Shown piece after piece: positions 53,827 to 63,582 of a DNA stretch of 64,000 nucleotides (the stretch's first letter is position 1; each line of letters opens with the position of its first letter). The position numbers and the translations under genes were made by a program. The notes beneath the pieces were generated by a model. The model saw only the letters and a program-made list of their open reading frames with translations, searched no databases and had not been told where the DNA came from. Source of the DNA: Bacteroidales bacterium UBA1309 (lineage in GTDB: Bacteria; Bacteroidota; Bacteroidia; Bacteroidales; Dysgonomonadaceae); the NCBI GenBank assembly GCA_002307185.1, contig DBTT01000004.1, positions 1-64,000 of the forward strand. The letters are read 5' to 3'.

Positions 53827-56004
53827 TCAATTCTCCACCCCATTTATCAGCCTCTCCAAAAATCCCACCGTCTGGCCCTGTGTCGGAATATTGTATTTTG
53901 CCACATTGGAGCTTTTTCCCACCTTGATGGTAATGGCATTTTCTGGCAAAGCTATAAACATTTCTTCATCCGTGGTGTCGTCGCCTATCGCCATGATAAA
54001 GTCATAACTGTCTTGATTAACCAAACGAATGGCTTCCGAACCTTTGCTCACATCGTTGTTTTTGACTTCCACAATTTTATTTCCTTTCATGATTTGAAGG
54101 TTAAGCCGTGAGCAAGGATTAATCAACGCATTGATTAATTGAGTGACACGCAATTCTGCCAGCCAGGAATCCACGTTTCGATAATGCCATACGAGTGCCG
54201 TGTCTTTGATTTCTATCTTCGACATAGGCGTACGCCGAACGGTGTGTTCGAAGATATTCAGAATCTCTTTGTCCCATTCCGCATCCTCAATTCGTTTTTT
54301 CCATTCGCCGTCTTCTTTGTAGAAAGCCCCGTGTTCTGCCGCCAAGCCGATAGGCAGTTGCCCGAGCCATTTGTCCAAAGTCTGTTTGTCTCTTCCACTA
54401 CTAATGACTACCCTGTTGCGAGGATCTCCGCACACATTTTCGAGCATGGTCAAGAGTTGCGGAGTTGGGTAGGCGTCCGATGGTTTCTTCTTGAACGAAA
54501 CCAATGTTCCGTCATAATCGAGAATAATCAGCCTGTTTTCAGATTGTCCGTATTCCTCTTTTATCAGCTTAAAATTTTCTTGGTTTAGGATTTTGTTGTT
54601 CAATGCAATATTCTTTTCCCTTACTTCCAGCAATTCTTCCAAAAAGTCCTGTGCCCATTGGTTCACGTTTTGTATGGAAATAATTTGTTGCATCGATTTT
54701 ATTTTCTCTTTTTGCTCGTCTTCGGGCATTTCAAGAGCCTGGATCATTGCTTCCACCATCTCTTTTTGGTCGGTTGGATTCACAATGATGGCATCCGATA
54801 ATTCAATAGCTGCACCTGCCATTTCACTCAATATGAGCACACCGGGACTTTCATTTTTTGTTGCAACGTATTCTTTTGCCACAAGGTTCATCCCGTCACG
54901 CAATGGGGTGACGAGAGCTATATCGGAGTTGTGGTACAATGCCGTCAATTCTTCAAACTGGAATGATCGGTAGAAATAATACACCGGATTCCAGTCGATG
55001 GTTGAATATTTTCCGTTTATATGTCCAACGAGGGTGTCGATTTCTGTTTTCAATTTAGCATAAATATCCACATTGTCTCTGGAAGGAGCCACAATCATCA
55101 CCAGAGAAACGGTGCCCCTGTATTGCGGATAATTCTCCAAAAGGGTTTCGAAGCTCTTCAACCGCATAGGAATTCCCTTGCTGTAATCGAGCCTATCCAC
55201 CGACAACATAAGTTTGTTGTTTCCCAAGCTTTTACCAAATTCTTCGGCTTGCTGCCGTATTGCATCATTTTCCATCGCCTTTTGGTACATTTCAAAATTA
55301 ATACCCATCGGAAATGCGTCCACATCCACAACACGCTCGTCCAAGTGAATTTCATCGAGAGTACATTCCATTTTCAGAACCCTGTAAACGGCGCTGATAA
55401 AATGCCGCATGTAGCTGTGTGTGTGAAAACCTACCAAATCGGCACCCAACAGGCCGTCAAGCAACTGTGCGCGCTGGGAAAGCGTGCGAAACAGTTCGTA
55501 AGAAGGGAAAGGAATGTGGTGAAAATAGCCAATACTGGTATCTGGAGCTTTGTTCCGGATCATTTTTGGGAGGAGCATCAGTTGGTAATCTTGTACCCAG
55601 ACGATGTCGCCGGGTTCAATGATTTTGAGTGTGGCTTCGCAGAACAGCTTGTTCACTTCTTCGTAAGCTTCCCAATACTTGGTTTCGTAACGGATATAGC
55701 TCGGGAAATAGTGCGAAAGAGGCCACAGAACGCTATTGCAATATCCTTCGTAGTAGTTCTCTATCTGTTCGGGAGAAAGATGTACCGGGCTATATTTTTG
55801 ATCCAACAATTGGTTGTCTATCGTTGTTTTTTCTTCGCCATCCTCCAGAAACATGCCAGGCCATCCAACCCAATATTTTTCAACATCCATTTCAAGCGAA
55901 TCCAGTCCTGTGGACAGTCCGCCAGGAGATGGAATTACTTTATAAATGTTATTTTCTTCAACAATTTTTAGAGGTAGTCTGTTTGAAACAATAATTAGCT
56001 TCAT
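53827..56004 (-). CDS. bifunctional trehalose-6-phosphate synthase/phosphatase
   Basis: A 725-residue fusion that makes trehalose from UDP-glucose and glucose 6-phosphate. Residues 1-465 are OtsA (GT20): GGLSTGLDSLE, YWVGWPGMF, IVWVQDYQLMLLPKMIR, SVDRLDYSKGIPMRLKSFE and TPLRDGMNLVAKEY. Residues 490-725 are OtsB, a HAD phosphatase: LDYDGTL (nucleophile Asp), VISSGRDK and IMAIGDDTTDEEMF. Cytoplasmic. It diverges from the GH15 gene, giving a synthesis/degradation pair for trehalose or glucan. Confidence 0.95.
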   Translation of the reverse strand: MKLIIVSNRLPLKIVEENNIYKVIPSPGGLSTGLDSLEMDVEKYWVGWPGMFLEDGEEKTTIDNQLLDQKYSPVHLSPEQIENYYEGYCNSVLWPLSHYFPSYIRYETKYWEAYEEVNKLFCEATLKIIEPGDIVWVQDYQLMLLPKMIRNKAPDTSIGYFHHIPFPSYELFRTLSQRAQLLDGLLGADLVGFHTHSYMRHFISAVYRVLKMECTLDEIHLDERVVDVDAFPMGINFEMYQKAMENDAIRQQAEEFGKSLGNNKLMLSVDRLDYSKGIPMRLKSFETLLENYPQYRGTVSLVMIVAPSRDNVDIYAKLKTEIDTLVGHINGKYSTIDWNPVYYFYRSFQFEELTALYHNSDIALVTPLRDGMNLVAKEYVATKNESPGVLILSEMAGAAIELSDAIIVNPTDQKEMVEAMIQALEMPEDEQKEKIKSMQQIISIQNVNQWAQDFLEELLEVREKNIALNNKILNQENFKLIKEEYGQSENRLIILDYDGTLVSFKKKPSDAYPTPQLLTMLENVCGDPRNRVVISSGRDKQTLDKWLGQLPIGLAAEHGAFYKEDGEWKKRIEDAEWDKEILNIFEHTVRRTPMSKIEIKDTALVWHYRNVDSWLAELRVTQLINALINPCSRLNLQIMKGNKIVEVKNNDVSKGSEAIRLVNQDSYDFIMAIGDDTTDEEMFIALPENAITIKVGKSSNVAKYNIPTQGQTVGFLERLINGVEN

Positions 56005-56192
56005 AAATTGGTCATATTTCAGGGTTTGTAACTTTGATCTTTCCTTCAGGAGACGAACAAAAACGTCTAGTACCTATACAGGCACAGTATGTAATTTCAA
56101 CGGTATTACTAAGACACAACAATATGAGAGTTAAGATAGTTGTGTTAAAAATACTAATTTACTTATTATCAAATAAATATAAACAGTAAAAC

Positions 56193-57986
56193 ATGAAAAA
56201 TTTAGATTACGGAGTAATTGGAAATTGCAAAACGGCAGCTTTGGTGTCCGAGAGAGGTAGCATAGACTGGCTTTGCCTTCCTTCTTTTGACACACCTTCT
56301 GTATTTTCTAAGATTTTGGACAAGAATGCCGGTGGAAGTTTTGCCATCGAAGTGGATGAAAGTTATGAAATAACCCAAAAATATTTGAAAGGGACAAACA
56401 TTCTTTGCACCATCTTTGTGTCGGAGGAAGGTAGTTTTGAATTGCTTGATTTTATGCCCCGCTACCGCACCATGGAAACAGGTTATTACATCCCTGCCGA
56501 GGTATATCGTTATGTGCGGTTGCTGAGAGGCAATCCTCGCCTGAAGATAAAGTACGACCCCAAAATGAATTATGCCCAAGAATCTCCCATACACCGCAAG
56601 TTTCCGGATTTTATCAAGACATCTTCCTGCAATAACCGCAAAGACAATATGTACCTGTATTCAAGCTTTGATTTTGACACCATACTTGAAGGCAAGGAAA
56701 TTGTACTCGGAAAAGAAGAATTTTTGCTTTTGTCCTACCATCAAAAGCTGATACGCATCGACAGCGAGCGTGTTCATCTCGAATATCAACGCACGAAAAT
56801 CTATTGGCTCAACTGGAACAACCGCTCGCGCAAATTTAAGCAATACAGTCCTCTTATATCCCGAAGCCTGCTTATCTTGAAATTGATGTCTTACCAAGAT
56901 TCTGGAGCCGTAATTGCAGCACTCACAACGAGTATTCCCGAGACCATCGGCGAAGCACGCAATTGGGATTACCGTTTTTGCTGGATAAGGGATGCCTCGA
57001 TGTCCATCGAGACACTTATCAAGATGGGACACCAGTCCGCAGCCAAAAGCTTCATGGGTTTTATCAAACGGATTTTACGTTCCAAATCCGATTCTTTTCA
57101 GATTATGTATGGGATAGATGGAAGCAAGATCCTGAAAGAAGAGATTCTGCCCCATTTGGCAGGATTTGAAAATTCGCAACCCGTAAGGATTGGCAATGCC
57201 GCCTACAACCAGCGGCAAAACGATTCCTTGGGCTACTTGATGGATGTTATCTACAACTATTATCTTCATTTCCCCGGTACATTGGACGAAATAGAGGAGA
57301 TGTGGGCTATCGTGAAGAATATAGTGAAGAGTGTTTATGCCGATTGGCGCACCAAAGACCAAAGTATTTGGGAATTCCGCAACGTGGAGAGACATTTTGT
57401 GTTTTCAAAAGTGATGTCGTGGGTGGCATTGGACAGAGCGATCAAGATAGCGGAATTTCTTGGACAGAACGACTATGCCGCCAAATGGCAAGTGGAAGCC
57501 ACTGTGATAAAGGATGATATTTTCACCAACGGGTGGAACGAAAAATTGCAAAGCTTTACGCAAGCTTACGACAATGAGGATGTGGATTCTTCCTTGCTGT
57601 TGATGGAGCAATACGACTTTATTCGGGATACCGATGAAAAATACATAGCCACCGTGAAGCGCATCAAGCAAGAACTATTCCACAAGGGGTTGATGTACCG
57701 CTACAAGAATAGCGATGATTTCGGTTTGCCCTCGTCTTCGTTCACCATTTGCACTTTTTGGCTTGTGCGGGCATTGTTTGTCATTGGCGAGAAAGACGAA
57801 GCTTTGCAAATCTTCAACGAACTCCTCACTTATTCCAACCATCTTGGCCTTTTTAGCGAAGATCTGGACTTTGAAACAAAGAGTCAACTTGGAAATTTTC
57901 CCCAGGCTTATTCCCACCTGGCTTTGATCAACACAGCAGAGTTGTTCACAGACGAAATTGTTGCATCCAAGTTTATCAAACCATAA
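56193..57986 (+). CDS. glycoside hydrolase family 15 (glucoamylase/trehalase)
   Basis: A 597-residue cytoplasmic GH15 enzyme. N-terminal beta domain (GNCKTAALVSERGSIDWLCLPSFDTPSVF) and catalytic (alpha/alpha)6 barrel with SIPETIGEARNWDYRFCWIRDASMSIETL, GPQ-like turn replaced by GIDGSKILKEE, and the late SSSFTICTFWLVRAL and SEDLDF acids. GH15 includes glucoamylases and actinobacterial-type trehalases. The divergent trehalose synthase suggests trehalose or maltodextrin as substrate (inference). No signal peptide. Confidence 0.88.
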   Translation: MKNLDYGVIGNCKTAALVSERGSIDWLCLPSFDTPSVFSKILDKNAGGSFAIEVDESYEITQKYLKGTNILCTIFVSEEGSFELLDFMPRYRTMETGYYIPAEVYRYVRLLRGNPRLKIKYDPKMNYAQESPIHRKFPDFIKTSSCNNRKDNMYLYSSFDFDTILEGKEIVLGKEEFLLLSYHQKLIRIDSERVHLEYQRTKIYWLNWNNRSRKFKQYSPLISRSLLILKLMSYQDSGAVIAALTTSIPETIGEARNWDYRFCWIRDASMSIETLIKMGHQSAAKSFMGFIKRILRSKSDSFQIMYGIDGSKILKEEILPHLAGFENSQPVRIGNAAYNQRQNDSLGYLMDVIYNYYLHFPGTLDEIEEMWAIVKNIVKSVYADWRTKDQSIWEFRNVERHFVFSKVMSWVALDRAIKIAEFLGQNDYAAKWQVEATVIKDDIFTNGWNEKLQSFTQAYDNEDVDSSLLLMEQYDFIRDTDEKYIATVKRIKQELFHKGLMYRYKNSDDFGLPSSSFTICTFWLVRALFVIGEKDEALQIFNELLTYSNHLGLFSEDLDFETKSQLGNFPQAYSHLALINTAELFTDEIVASKFIKP

Positions 57987-58027
57987 GGAATTGACAGGAT
58001 AAAATCTATATATTTGTAAAAAAAATC

Positions 58028-58861
58028 ATGAATTTACTACAAGTCCAATCATTCTCCAACATGGAGAAAATCTTATCTACCTTGGCTGAGGAAGGCACTA
58101 GCTTGGGGTTGTCTTTATTGAAGGCTTTGGTCATATTTTTTATTGGCCGTTACATTATCAAGTTCATCAACAAAATTGTAAGGGGACTGCTTAACAAACA
58201 GAACACTGCCCTGGCGGTGAAAACGTTTGTTGGAAGCCTGGTAAACATCGTGCTGATCGTGATGTTGATTGTTTCTGTCATTGGAGCCTTGGGCATCCAG
58301 ACTACCTCTTTTGCCGCATTGATAGCCTCTGCCGGTGTGGCTATTGGCATGGCTCTGAGCGGAAATTTGTCGAACTTTGCAGGAGGATTGATCATCTTGC
58401 TATTCAAGCCGTTCAAGATTGGCGATTACATTTCCACCTCTTCCGTAGGGGGAACCGTGGCGGAAATTCAGATTTTCCATACCATTCTCAATACACCCGA
58501 CAATGTGAAGGTGTATATACCAAACGGGTTGTTGAGCAGCGGCTATATCAATAATTATACCGTGGAGCAAAGAAAAATTGAGTGGACATTTGGGGTTGAT
58601 TACGGAGAGGATTTTGAGAACGTAAGGAAAACAATTCTTGATGTTGTGGCCCAAGAACCCCGGATATTCTCTGATCCGGCTCCTTTCGTCGAACTCATTA
58701 ACCTGGCCGATAGCAGCATAAACATTGTGGTGAGGGTGTGGGCGAAAGGTTCGGATTATTGGGATGTGTTTTTCTTGATAAACAAGCTCGTGTATGCCAA
58801 ATTCAATGAAGTGGGAATCAATTTCCCATTCCCTCAATTGACTGTTCATCAAGCAAAATAG
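58028..58861 (+). CDS. small-conductance mechanosensitive channel, MscS family
   Basis: A 277-residue channel: three membrane helices (about 22-45, 66-90, 93-125), the last being the glycine/alanine-rich pore helix (FAALIASAGVAIGMALSGNLSNFAGGLIILLFKPFKIGDYI), then the cytoplasmic beta and alpha/beta vestibule domains (VYIPNGLLSSGYINNYT). MscS channels release solutes on hypo-osmotic shock. A TATATTTG box at 58009-58016 lies just 12 bases before the ATG, so either the leader is very short or translation begins at Met12 (58061). Confidence 0.92.
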   Translation: MNLLQVQSFSNMEKILSTLAEEGTSLGLSLLKALVIFFIGRYIIKFINKIVRGLLNKQNTALAVKTFVGSLVNIVLIVMLIVSVIGALGIQTTSFAALIASAGVAIGMALSGNLSNFAGGLIILLFKPFKIGDYISTSSVGGTVAEIQIFHTILNTPDNVKVYIPNGLLSSGYINNYTVEQRKIEWTFGVDYGEDFENVRKTILDVVAQEPRIFSDPAPFVELINLADSSINIVVRVWAKGSDYWDVFFLINKLVYAKFNEVGINFPFPQLTVHQAK

Positions 58862-58886
58862 AAGTATTAATGTTTTAGCAACAACA

Positions 58887-59444
58887 ATGGAAGAAGATAG
58901 AAGATTGTTTTGGAAAGTGTTATCGAGCGAATACATACACAAGGACACGTGGTTGACGGCGCGTAAAGAGTCGGTCCAAATGCCCAGCGGACACATTATC
59001 GAGCCATATTATGTGCTGGATTATCCCAACTGGGTGAATACGATTGCCATCACGAAAGAAGGTAAATTCGTATTCGTCAAGCAGTACCGTCACGGTTTGC
59101 GGAGTGTCAACTTTGAGCTTTGTGCCGGAATGGCAGAAAAAACCGACCCTTCGCCGATGGTGTCGGCCAAGCGTGAATTATTGGAAGAAACGGGGTACGG
59201 GAATGGCACTTGGAGCCAGTACATGGTGCAGTCGGCCAACCCTTCCACCCATTCCAATCTCAATTATTGTTTCCTTGCCGTTGGCGTGGAGAAAATTCAG
59301 GAACAAGAGCTGGAAGACTCGGAGGATATTTCTGTCCACTTGTTATCCGCTCAGGAAGTGAAGCAATTGCTGGATGAAAACAAAATCATGCAGTCGTTGA
59401 TGGCAGCTCCGTTGTGGAAGTATTTTTACGAGAATAAATTGTAA
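58887..59444 (+). CDS. Nudix hydrolase (ADP-ribose pyrophosphatase-like)
   Basis: A 185-residue enzyme with a complete Nudix box: GMAEKTDPSPMVSAKRELLEETGYG (G-x5-E replaced by a longer loop, then RELLEETG). The N-terminal YVLDYPNWVNTIAITKEGKFVFVKQYRHG fits the ADP-sugar pyrophosphatase subgroup. It hydrolyses a nucleoside-diphosphate-linked compound to a nucleotide and a phosphorylated product; substrate not resolved. It follows mscS by 25 bases and precedes the MBL gene by 17, so these are likely one operon. Confidence 0.88.
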   Translation: MEEDRRLFWKVLSSEYIHKDTWLTARKESVQMPSGHIIEPYYVLDYPNWVNTIAITKEGKFVFVKQYRHGLRSVNFELCAGMAEKTDPSPMVSAKRELLEETGYGNGTWSQYMVQSANPSTHSNLNYCFLAVGVEKIQEQELEDSEDISVHLLSAQEVKQLLDENKIMQSLMAAPLWKYFYENKL

Positions 59445-59461
59445 TAAACCTAAGAAAACTT

Positions 59462-60178
59462 ATGCGGATGAAACTGACATATATCTATCATAGCTGCTTT
59501 GTAATGGAGAGCGAAAAATTTACGCTCATCTTCGACTATTACAAAGATTCGGAAGAAAAATACATCCATGAGCATCTCACCAACTTTCCCGGAAAGCTCT
59601 ATGTCTTCAGCTCGCATTCGCACCGCGACCATTTCAATCCTGACATTTTGGAATGGAAAAATAGTCGTTCCGACATCCAGTATATTTTATCCAAAGACAT
59701 CGTTGACCACGAGCTATACAAAGGAGATGAGGCTTTTATTATCGACAAGCTTGAAACCTTTAGCGATGGCTTGCTGACGGTAAAAGCATTTGGTTCCACC
59801 GATTTGGGAGTTTCCTTTTTGGTGGAGGCCAATGGAAAGAAAATCTTTCATGCAGGCGATTTAAACAATTGGCACTGGAAGGAAGAATCTACCGGAGAAG
59901 AGGTGCGCGAGGCCGAAAATTTCTATTTGTCCGAATTGGCACATTTGGTGAACGAAAGCCAGCATTTGGATGTTGCGATGTTTCCCGTAGATCACCGTTT
60001 GGGAAATGGATACACCCGTGGAGCAGAACAGCTTCTCGACAAAATCAAAGTTGATTTGTTTGTACCCATGCACTTTTGGGAACATTACGCCGATGCAAAT
60101 GCCTTTGCGGAAAAAGTGGAAGCTTATGGCAGCCAGTTTTTTGCAATACATAAGCAAGGTGATTGTATCAGCTTTTAA
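59462..60178 (+). CDS. metallo-beta-lactamase-fold metal-dependent hydrolase
   Basis: A 238-residue cytoplasmic protein. The metal site begins with SSHSHRDHFN (HxHxDH, about residues 54-61), then FHAGDLNNWHWK, the region for the bridging Asp, and PMHFWEHY near the C-terminus supplying the last His. Resembles UlaG/YtxC-like L-ascorbate-6-P lactonase relatives and unassigned phosphodiesterases; substrate unknown. Confidence 0.78.
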   Translation: MRMKLTYIYHSCFVMESEKFTLIFDYYKDSEEKYIHEHLTNFPGKLYVFSSHSHRDHFNPDILEWKNSRSDIQYILSKDIVDHELYKGDEAFIIDKLETFSDGLLTVKAFGSTDLGVSFLVEANGKKIFHAGDLNNWHWKEESTGEEVREAENFYLSELAHLVNESQHLDVAMFPVDHRLGNGYTRGAEQLLDKIKVDLFVPMHFWEHYADANAFAEKVEAYGSQFFAIHKQGDCISF

Positions 60179-60184
60179 AATACA

Positions 60185-60250
60185 ATCCCACGCAAAGACG
60201 CAAAGGAAAAAACATGCAAAGCCCGCTGAGAAGAAATTTACGAACATAAA
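60185..60250. repeat. CACGCAAAGACGCAAAG-type repeat fragment
   Basis: CACGCAAAGACGCAAAGG (60189-60206), with a second degenerate CATGCAAAGCCCG, lies between the MBL and VOC genes. The same short sequence turns up as dispersed intergenic repeat in many Bacteroidetes genomes and yields spurious HAKTQRK peptides. No gene. Confidence 0.5.
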
Positions 60251-60261
60251 TTAGAAACAAT

Positions 60262-60645
60262 ATGGAAATTAAAGCAAGATTTGACCATTTCAACATCAAT
60301 GTCACCGACTTAGACAAAAGTATCTCCTTCTATCAAAAGGCATTGGGACTAACCGAAGCGCGCCGCAAAGAAGCCGCTGACGGTTCCTTCGTTTTGGTAT
60401 ATCTCACCGATTCCACTACCGGATTCCTGCTCGAGCTCACTTGGCTGCGTGACCATGCCGACCGCCCCTACGAGTTGGGCGAAAACGAAAGCCACCTTTG
60501 CTTCCGTGTTGATGGCGATTACGATGAAGTGCGAAAATACCACAAGGAATTGAACTGCGTGTGTTTCGAAAACCACAGTATGGGACTCTATTTTATCAAT
60601 GATCCCGACGATTATTGGATCGAAATACTTCCCTTGAAAAAATAG
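60262..60645 (+). CDS. VOC-family (glyoxalase I-like) enzyme
   Basis: A 127-residue vicinal-oxygen-chelate protein with two beta-alpha-beta-beta-beta units. The four metal ligands expected for glyoxalase I are visible: His in FDHFNINV, Glu in FLLELTW, His in ESHLCFRV, and Glu in DDYWIEILP. It probably acts on a thiol-methylglyoxal adduct or a related substrate. Follows the MBL gene by 83 bases containing a repeat. Confidence 0.85.
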   Translation: MEIKARFDHFNINVTDLDKSISFYQKALGLTEARRKEAADGSFVLVYLTDSTTGFLLELTWLRDHADRPYELGENESHLCFRVDGDYDEVRKYHKELNCVCFENHSMGLYFINDPDDYWIEILPLKK

Positions 60646-60656
60646 ATCAGCACTGC

Positions 60657-60693
60657 GAGCTTCCGGATAATTACAAACGGAAGCTCTTTTTTT
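60657..60693 (+). terminator. intrinsic terminator of the MscS-Nudix-MBL-VOC cluster
   Basis: GAGCTTCCG (60657-60665) pairs with CGGAAGCTC (60678-60686), 12-base loop, followed by TTTTTTT. It ends the transcript 12 bases after the VOC stop. Confidence 0.85.
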
Positions 60694-61157
60694 ATCTGCC
60701 CTTTTTGTGAATATCGCTCTGAAAAAACATTTTCATCCTGTTCCATTTTCGGATTGATGCCCCAGCTTTTCTTTTTTAGCATATATAAAAAGTAAATAAG
60801 ATATATATGAAAAAATAAGATGATATATATTAAATGAAAATTTGGTATATATTATATTTGAGATACTCAGTGATGGATAGAAAAATTTAACGCTGTCAAC
60901 CCAAAGTTTTTATGCATTCAAATATCAATTTTCCATTGCGCTTTCGTATGGGACTACCGGTTATCCATTGATTTAAAAATAGAACCCGTGTTTATTTTTG
61001 TTCTCACATACCAAAAACTGCTCGGAAAGGTGGAAAAATTCATCCGAGAACTCCTTTCATCCATCAAATTGCAAAATTCGATGTAATTGAATTTGTCCCT
61101 ACTAAATATGCAGAAGGATTTGACAGATATATCAACATCTAAGGATAAGATTTTTAA

Positions 61158-61165
61158 TATCTTTG
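61158..61165 (+). promoter_or_regulatory. -7 box of the beta-galactosidase gene
   Basis: TATCTTTG, a full match to TAnnTTTG, 42 bases before the ATG at 61208. No TTG stands at the usual distance, so an activator may be needed. Confidence 0.5.
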
Positions 61166-61207
61166 CTTTTAACAATTTATTATCCAAATCGTCAAAACCC
61201 TGTACAA

Positions 61208-63286
61208 ATGAAACGATTCCTTTTATTTCTACTGATTGCCTTTAGCTCGCAGGCTTTTGCCCAAAAGCAATTTTTTAAGCCCGAAAAGCTGATCGAGACG
61301 GGTGTTTATTACTATCCAGAAGCATGGAATCCCGAGCAATGGGAACGTGATTTTGCCAATATGGAAAAGATGGGTTTTGAATTTACCCATTTCGCCGAAT
61401 TTGCTTGGGCGCAAATCGAACCTTCGGAAGGAGTTTACGACTTCAAATGGCTCGACAAAGCGGTGGAACTTGCATCTAAGCATCATTTGAAAGTAATCAT
61501 GTGTACACCTTCTGCCACACCACCTGTGTGGCTGACAAAGAAATATCCGGAAGTGCTGGTGGTGTTGCCAAGTGGTCAAACGGCCATGCACGGCACGCGC
61601 GAACATTACTCCTGGTCAAGTCCAAAATACCAGGAATTGACACGCAAGGTGGTGGAAGCTATGGCAAAACATTACGGCAACGATAGCCGCATTTGGGGTT
61701 GGCAGATTGACAACGAACCTTCCCACTACGGAGCATTGGATTACGGTACTCCGGCACAAATAAGTTTCCGGAATTGGTTGAAAAAGAAATACGGCACCAT
61801 TGATGCCTTGAACAAGGCCTGGGGAACGTCTTTTTGGTCGGGAATTTACACCGACTTCGAGCAGATTGAGCTTCCCAATGAAGGCCGGTTGATCTCTGGA
61901 GTGGCAAGTCCCACGTCCCAAATCGACATGAAGCGTTTCAATGCCGATGAGTGTGCAGCTTTTATTTCCCTTCAAAACAATACGATTAAGCAATATGCAA
62001 GCAAATCGCAGTTTGTCACCACCAATTTTATGAACGGACACACCGATGTGGATCCGTGGCGCAACAAAGATTTGGATTTTATCAGTTACACGATGTATCC
62101 GGTTGCCGGATACACCGAGGGAGTTGGCGACCAGGGTTTCCGCCTTGGCGACCCGTGGCGCATTTCGTTTGCAAACGATTTTTTCCGCCCGTTGAAAGGG
62201 GTGACGGGGGTGATGGAACTTCAGCCCGGACAGGTGAATTGGGGTTCCTACAATCCGCAACCCTATCCCGGAGCTGTCCGGATGTGGCTATGGAATGCCT
62301 TTGCCGGAGGGCTTGACTTCATTTGCTCCTACCGTTTCCGCCAACCTGCATCCGGTGGCGAGCAATTTCATTATGGCATGGTGGGTACGGACGGCGTAAC
62401 GCCTTTGAACGGTGGGAAGCAATACAGCCAGTTTATGGGTGAAATACGGGAATTGCGCAAGCAATATAAGCCCAATGTGCAGATGCCAAAGGAATACGCG
62501 GCCAGAAAAACAGCCATCGTTTACAACATGGACAACGTGTGGGAAACAACCCTCCAGCCACAAACATTCCAATGGAACGAGCGCAACCACGTCACAAAAT
62601 ACTACAATGCCTTGAAATTGCTGACCGTGCCGGTGGAGGTTGTGAGCGAGGACAGGGATCTCTCTTCCTATCCCTTTGTGGTTGTTCCCGCTTTCCAGAT
62701 GGTGGACAAGGCTTTGGTGGACAAATGGACGAAATACGCGGAAAACGGAGGACATTTGGTGGTGACTGTCCGCACTGGATTGAAAGACCGCAACGGGCAT
62801 TTTCCCGAAGGAGAATGGGCATGCGCCATCACCAGCCTGATCGGAGCAAAAATCACGATGAACGACATGCTTGGTGCCAACAAAACGGCGAAACTGGCGA
62901 TGAACGGAAACGAGTACAAATGGAACAATTGGGGAGACATGCTTGAACCAAGCGCAGGAACAGAAGTGTGGGCCACTTTCGCCGACCAGTTTTATGCAGG
63001 CACGGCAACAGTTACAAACCGCAAATTAGGAAAAGGAACTGTCACTTACGTGGGAACGGACACCGACGACGGCAAACTGGAACAAGCGGTGTTGAAACAG
63101 GTGTTTGAAACCAACGGAGTGAAAGTCCAGGAATTGCCGGAAGGGGTGATGGTGAACTGGCGCGACGGATTTTGGATTGCTTGCAACTATTCTTCATCGG
63201 CAGTCAAATTTGAACTGCCACAAGGTGCAACGAAACTGGTTGGAGGCAATGAATTTGGTTCGGCTCAGGTTTGGGTGTGGAAGTGA
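61208..63286 (+). CDS. exported GH42 beta-galactosidase
   Basis: A 692-residue glycoside hydrolase with signal peptide MKRFLLFLLIAFSSQAFAQ. GH42 landmarks: YYPEAWNPEQWERDFANM, FAEFAWAQIEPSEGVYDF, MCTPSATPPVWLTKKYPEV, acid/base Glu in WGWQIDNEPSHYG (about 171) and nucleophile Glu in GVMELQPGQVNWG (about 336), then trimerisation and C-terminal beta domains. It hydrolyses beta-galactosides from oligosaccharides or plant galactans outside the cytoplasm. ATG at 61208 opens the signal peptide; the open frame begins 15 codons earlier. No SusC/SusD genes are next to it. Confidence 0.93.
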   Translation: MKRFLLFLLIAFSSQAFAQKQFFKPEKLIETGVYYYPEAWNPEQWERDFANMEKMGFEFTHFAEFAWAQIEPSEGVYDFKWLDKAVELASKHHLKVIMCTPSATPPVWLTKKYPEVLVVLPSGQTAMHGTREHYSWSSPKYQELTRKVVEAMAKHYGNDSRIWGWQIDNEPSHYGALDYGTPAQISFRNWLKKKYGTIDALNKAWGTSFWSGIYTDFEQIELPNEGRLISGVASPTSQIDMKRFNADECAAFISLQNNTIKQYASKSQFVTTNFMNGHTDVDPWRNKDLDFISYTMYPVAGYTEGVGDQGFRLGDPWRISFANDFFRPLKGVTGVMELQPGQVNWGSYNPQPYPGAVRMWLWNAFAGGLDFICSYRFRQPASGGEQFHYGMVGTDGVTPLNGGKQYSQFMGEIRELRKQYKPNVQMPKEYAARKTAIVYNMDNVWETTLQPQTFQWNERNHVTKYYNALKLLTVPVEVVSEDRDLSSYPFVVVPAFQMVDKALVDKWTKYAENGGHLVVTVRTGLKDRNGHFPEGEWACAITSLIGAKITMNDMLGANKTAKLAMNGNEYKWNNWGDMLEPSAGTEVWATFADQFYAGTATVTNRKLGKGTVTYVGTDTDDGKLEQAVLKQVFETNGVKVQELPEGVMVNWRDGFWIACNYSSSAVKFELPQGATKLVGGNEFGSAQVWVWK

Positions 63287-63318
63287 ATTCTTTAATCGAA
63301 TAACCTAAGAGAATATCG

Positions 63319-63348
63319 GCCGGATGAAGTTCATCCGGCTGTTTTTTT
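63319..63348 (+). terminator. intrinsic terminator after beta-galactosidase
   Basis: GCCGGATGA (63319-63327), loop AGT, TCATCCGGC (63331-63339), then TG and seven T. Strong, 33 bases past the stop codon. Confidence 0.88.
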
Positions 63349-63499
63349 GTAAAGCAATATCAGCTTTGGCACTCATAGGCCTAATGGCCATAGAAATCGA
63401 GAACTAATATTATTCAAGAGTGAAAGCTATATGTTGATCTAAGTTTTCGGAGCAAAGCCAGCTTTTCTTTCGAATGCCTGTTCGCAAAAGCCAGGCCTG

Positions 63500-63531
63500 T
63501 TTGTTTAAATTGACAAAATAGCATATATTTG
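63500..63531 (+). promoter_or_regulatory. promoter of the alpha/beta hydrolase gene
   Basis: TTTG (63500-63503), 20-base spacer, TATATTTG (63524-63531): full Bacteroidetes consensus, 51 bases ahead of the start codon. Confidence 0.7.
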
Positions 63532-63582
63532 TGAAAGCGGATGCAATCGTTACAATTTGTTTGTCTAAAAAATTGGGAATAA

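Larger units (their letters stand above)
60646..61207. other. intergenic region before the beta-galactosidase gene
   Basis: About 560 AT-rich bases. It has the terminator at 60657-60693, a long run of A/T-rich steps (GATATATATGAAAAAATAAG near 60800) and the -7 box for the downstream gene at 61158-61165. I see no supportable gene. Confidence 0.6.

Noticed and set aside
60954..61187. 77-codon minus-strand frame before the beta-galactosidase gene
   Set aside because: TTG start, overlaps the promoter box of the next gene, no recognisable domain.
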